Shown here: in pieces, positions 59,801-64,000 of the stretch
Layout: the number at the start of each line of letters is the position of its first letter
Numbering within the stretch: the first letter of the stretch is position 1
NCBI GenBank assembly: GCA_964036275.1
Contig: OZ038434.1
Coordinates: forward strand, 704,560-768,559
Length of the DNA: 64,000 nt
Reading direction: 5' to 3'
Origin: Litoditis marina
Taxonomy: Eukaryota > Nematoda > Chromadorea > Rhabditida > Rhabditidae
Made by a program: the position numbers and the translations under genes
The notes under the pieces: generated by a model
Databases searched by the model: none
What the model was told of the DNA's origin: nothing
Seen by the model: only the letters and a program-made list of their open reading frames with translations

Positions 59801-61655
59801 AATCATCCATTTGATGAAGAAAACACACCTTGAAAACTATAATCAGAATGGTGGAAAAGGGAAAGAGAGAGATATCTAAATCGATCAAACAATACAAGAC
59901 TTGAAGATGCCGTGGTAAAAAGAACGTCTGTACACGCAGTACAAAATTTGATTTGTTTGTGTACATAAGTACATGTGTACATACATGTTTGTGTAGTACA
60001 ACATTTGACAGTTACTACATGATAATGTTAAGAAAAATGTTTACATGCATCATGTACATAATATAATACAGAAGGAGATAGAAAGAATTCGGAGTTATTA
60101 GGTAAATACAGACGATACGGATGCAGATGTGTTGCCTAATTCGGTTTTGCGAAAACATACAAAGCAAGCAACAAATGCTAGTACATATAACACAGAATAG
60201 AGCATCGCATGCAAAAAGTTTAATAAATCCATGCCGAATTAATTCAAACCGTCTGATTCGCGCGCTTTTCTGTCGCGTACGAAACGCACATAAAACGGCG
60301 GAAATTCAAAAATGTAATTTCCAAATGTAATGTTTGTTGGACATTGACATACGTCAAAAACGAACTATGGGAAACACTATGAGTTAGATACATCATATTG
60401 TAAGTTCAGGCTATATTTGAACTATATTTCCACAATCATTACAACACCTAACTGGTGACAGAGAGTGTGAGGTGCCCTGAAAAAGTTATATTAACTCAGA
60501 CTTGAAATACCAAGCGACATCATATGAACATTCAAAAACGGAAGATGTGAAGCAGCAATAAGTTCAGTGAATGCAACGGCAGACTGCCGCGCAAGGATGG
60601 GTATGTGAGATGAATGATCCCATGACCTAGATGAGAGAGCGCTCTAACGTAGATCAAAACAGTGACCTACCAGATCAAACTACAAATGACAGTTACAAGG
60701 AGGTCATGCCGTGACAAGAAAACTAACATTTTAAATGAGAGAACTGATTCACTTGGTTAGCAACATATAGCACAAGAGCAGGACGAATAAGCACGTAGAT
60801 TTGTTGACATGAAAACAAACGAGCTGAGAAGCATGTATGCAAAGCAACTACTAGAAAGAAACGTGACTTTCAGATAACAAGCCAACGCTTCAATACAATC
60901 GATGAATAAGAGATTGTGATTAAATCGAGAAGCGCTGCTAACAAATAATTCACATCTCAAACATGAAATTAAATTTAAAAAGAAAACCATCTTTGTAACG
61001 TTGATATCTCAAATCAACCTTGTAACAAGCTCGGCTTTGGATTTTTTTCGGAGGGATATATCCTTCCCTTAAAGAAAGACGATTATGTGGACCAATCCCG
61101 TTACATCGGTCCTTCAAACTGCAATTGAAAAATATATTGCGGTTTAAAGGACTGAAGCGTTGCGATTGGACCACATGATCGTCCTTCTTTAAGACAACTG
61201 GAAGAAAGTTTACACTGTCGTATACAATGATAACTTGTATATTCCATCACAACAATGAAAGTGAAAGTGTTTATATATACTGATGATTCATAGACATATC
61301 GCAACAAAATGAGAATACATGGGTAGGAGCAGTCACTAATGAAAACAGTATGTACATTCGAAAAATGACATTCTAACGCACAAAGTATTGAAAACAACTA
61401 TACAAATTTGAAGAAAATCCGTAAATAAACCTTTTGGAAGCGTACCAGATCCGTTGGCATGCACCAGCAATTTAACAACAAGGTTTTACCATCAGGGTAA
61501 AATCGAGACAGTGGCAAATAATGAACAAGAAACGTTGATGCAATCTAATTCCAAAAATACTAATCCTTTGTATCATATTTGTACAAGATACCATGTAGAT
61601 ACATCCTAAAGGGGATAAAAAAGATATGCAAAAACAATGTCTTGTGAGCAGAGTG
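59801..61655. other. Intergenic region between STUB1 and Aurora
   Basis: It contains MITE copy 5 and short GTACAT-rich stretches near 59960. No further exon is supported. The spacing of about 1.9 kb argues against a tight operon. Confidence 0.5.
61069..61192. mobile_element. TTAA-flanked foldback MITE, copy 5
   Basis: TTAA flanks both ends (61069-61072 and 61189-61192). Termini AGAAAGACGATTATGTGG and the central ACTGCAATTGAAAAAT hairpin match the other copies. Confidence 0.85.
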
Positions 61656-63950
61656 TTACGTCTCATCATGCTCCGCCCACTCGTTTTCAGTCAAGAATTG
61701 ATCTATGACCTCCTTCATGACAAGGTTCGGGATCAACTTCGACTCATCCAGAGGAGCACGACTCACGGGATCAAAGTGACCTGAAAACAAAGCCACATTC
61801 TAGACACTGTACTGACCAAAGGTAGAGGAAACCTACATTGAAATGAGCACTATCGATGTGGTTACGCCTGACGCTCAACATGAGAAAATAGAATGTACCT
61901 GAAATCAGAACAAGTCTGAGACCATAATCCATAATTGATTCGCCTAACACCCTACCGACTCTCTGCAGGTGTTCTCTGATATCTTGTCTGTCATATGTGA
62001 TCCCGGAAGGAGTGATCACTGGATCTCGCATCAACTCGAACGAAATCTTCCCACAGAGATAGTCGGGAATCTCACGACGTCTTCGCCTATCGTCCACCTG
62101 CAATATCATGTTATGAAGGAAAATACTACACCACTCTATTCCTCGATTAAGAGCGAACATGCAATATATTAAAAAGACCCTTGAATGTAATTACAACCAA
62201 ATACAGAAGTGTGAGCCATCGATCAAAGCATCATGTTTCCCAGATTGTATTATTGTTGCTAATATTGTCGTTCGGATAAATGTATGGAAAATATGTGTTA
62301 TATTTATATTAGTTTAAAAAAAACTTGAGGATTCGAAGTTTCAAGAAGCAAGAGCTCTGTGATGAAGACAGGGGTGACCCCAAAATTGACTGGCTTTATT
62401 TTTAATTCCGAATTACCGTTTGGAGATCGCGCGGGCACATATTTTCCAGTTACAACCATACCATACACTACTTTCCCATTAACACCATGCTACCGAGAAC
62501 CATTGGCTGTAACATATGAAATGAGACCAACCTGAGTGAACAATGCGTTCAACTGTGTTTTGTATGTCTGTGCCTCCTGAGATATAATTGTGGCCGGACC
62601 ATCGCCCTCCCTTTCCTCCATAGATAAGCAGGCAATACGTCTCTTCATGTCATCCTCTATCAATCTGAACACAAAATATGATTGAAGTCTGTCGGCTTTT
62701 ATTTAACAATCGTTAGATTCGTTAGTTTAATAAAGTCGAAGAATAAAGATGTCGTATTGTGCCTACATACTGTAAAACAATCGTGTGCGGTAAATACCAC
62801 AAAAGGTGCATTGGAGATGGGAGCGGAGAAGAGAAATGCTCAATACGGCTGCAACTTTCAAAACAAGTAAAATTGGGAACAATACCTATCCTGTACCAAT
62901 AAAAGGGTGTATAAAGAACTAGTGGCAAATTATTCGAAACATGAGCGTTTGGTTTCACCTGAAGTATTTTAATTCATGAAAAGATGAACATACTTCTCTA
63001 GATAAGACTGTAGTTCGATTTCTTGTTCCAATCGAATGTTCTCCTCCCGCTGGAACTTTCCACGACGGGCTTCTCGTAGCTGACTATGAATCTCGTCTCC
63101 GAAATGGATCTGAAAAAACACGATAGAACTTCAGAACATGGATGATCAAAGTTGGTAGGCGAAGAATTCTTTCAGGCGAGTGGGATCGTTTTCGGCCCAG
63201 AACGAACCGAAATACGAAGAAATCAGAGAAATTCGGGACGATTTTGATAAATCGTCCCGAATTTAATTTAAATTAAAACTCCGAATTGAAATATTACTTA
63301 TTCAGAAAGCTTGTTTTTGACATTTTACGATTTTTTACGGGCGGGGTCGTTCCGGCCGTCAGACCGGTCGAAATTTTAGTCATCCCAGCTTCTGAACAAT
63401 CACAATCAAATAGTGACAGTGACTCATTATGCTATGATGTTTGATGTTATAAGATTGACTGAATCAACATTAAAAGAGCAAGTGTATGTCTATGTATATT
63501 CATATTCACGTAATCACAAAAATACTGAAAACTAACGCCTAAATCCACAGAACACACCCACTCATATGCTCGAAGTTTATGCTTCTAGCTTTCAAGAAAT
63601 ATGAAATAAAATTGTGATTTTTGGTGGTGGGGGGGGGGAGGGTGTGTCCAACAATCCAACATGCAAATTTCATGTTTATCCGTCGAATTTAAAATTATTT
63701 GTAGTGTGAGGGGCGCAAGGAGAATACGTGAAAGATACAACTACTGTGTGGCTGTCTCGGATAGAGATATCTAAATAAAATATAAGAACGACAATTAGGT
63801 GTGACCGATGCGATGAAAATTAACAAGGAGTGTGGAAAAACAAACCCGCACCTGCTGTCCTTGTACCAACTCCTGAGCTTTTGCCAATAACCGAATAGCT
63901 TCATCATAATTCTCCATTTTCAAACTAGCTCGACCCCAGAAATAATACGC
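61656..63950 (-). CDS. STUB1: STUB1/CHIP, U-box ubiquitin ligase (5' exons outside the window)
   Basis: Five exons (63950-63852, 63109-62994, 62664-62532, 62097-61956, 61780-61656) join in phase to the last 204 residues. CHIP binds Hsp70/Hsp90 tails through its TPR domain and ubiquitinates their misfolded clients in the cytosol. The first visible exon is the third TPR ([20 protein letters not shown]). A helical hairpin with [11 protein letters not shown] and a charged coiled region follow, then the U-box: [46 protein letters not shown] and [11 protein letters not shown]. These match the family almost residue for residue. About 100 N-terminal residues, including the first two TPR repeats, lie beyond 64000. 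Sequence between 63951 and 64000 appears to be intron. Confidence 0.95.
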
Positions 63951-64000
63951 CTGCAACCAAATTTCTGTATACAATAATAAATGAGGAAGATCCAAATGCC

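Noticed and set aside
59651..61656. STUB1 and Aurora as one operon resolved by trans-splicing
   Set aside because: The genes are in tandem and Aurora has a start-proximal acceptor, but the gap is about 1.9 kb and genes elsewhere in the window show the same acceptors without a close upstream partner.

Overview
This is a stretch of an intron-rich animal nuclear genome. Coding exons are short, joined by GT-AG introns, and surrounded by many small mobile-element remnants. I joined exons by splice site and codon phase; no transcript data were available.

Four genes assemble with unbroken reading frames and clear family identity. They are a 146-residue atonal-like bHLH factor (+, 2237-4772), nucleoporin NUP107 (-, 26859-12874, 18 exons), an ABCB9/TAPL-type lysosomal ABC transporter (+, 27793-35836, 18 exons, one junction uncertain), and an Aurora B-like kinase (-, 59782-56410, 10 exons). 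STUB1/CHIP (-, 63950-61656) is cut by the window edge and lacks its first exons. A pseudokinase-like gene (+, about 8096-12167) is only partly resolved. Two secreted, Thr/Ser-rich proteins with GPI-type C-termini (+, 40211-41422; -, 50315-48189) share a three-part design. A third relative survives only as a first exon (44531-44430). A 73-residue putative secreted peptide lies at 54903-55222 (+).

A recurring pattern is that the six start codons I can place with most confidence each have a polypyrimidine-AG splice acceptor 0 to 21 bases upstream. This is what spliced-leader trans-splicing would leave. With the gene families and the intron density, it points to an animal lineage that uses trans-splicing. 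Ctenophores, hydrozoans, flatworms and rotifers are candidates; I lean weakly to an early-branching lineage but cannot fix it.

Layout: 1-2230 non-genic; 2.2-4.8 kb bHLH; 4.8-8.1 kb non-genic with repeats; 8.1-12.2 kb pseudokinase-like gene, tail to tail with NUP107 (12.9-26.9 kb), whose introns hold most of the large foldback elements; a 0.93 kb divergent intergenic region; ABCB9 (27.8-35.8 kb); a repeat-rich gap; the mucin-like family (40-50.3 kb) with LINE remnants; a sparse region (50.3-56.4 kb) holding the small peptide gene; Aurora and STUB1 in tandem on the minus strand.

The genes do not form one pathway. NUP107, Aurora and STUB1 are housekeeping functions (nuclear pore, mitosis, protein quality control), ABCB9 is a lysosomal peptide transporter, and the mucin-like proteins are probably cell-surface or mucus components.
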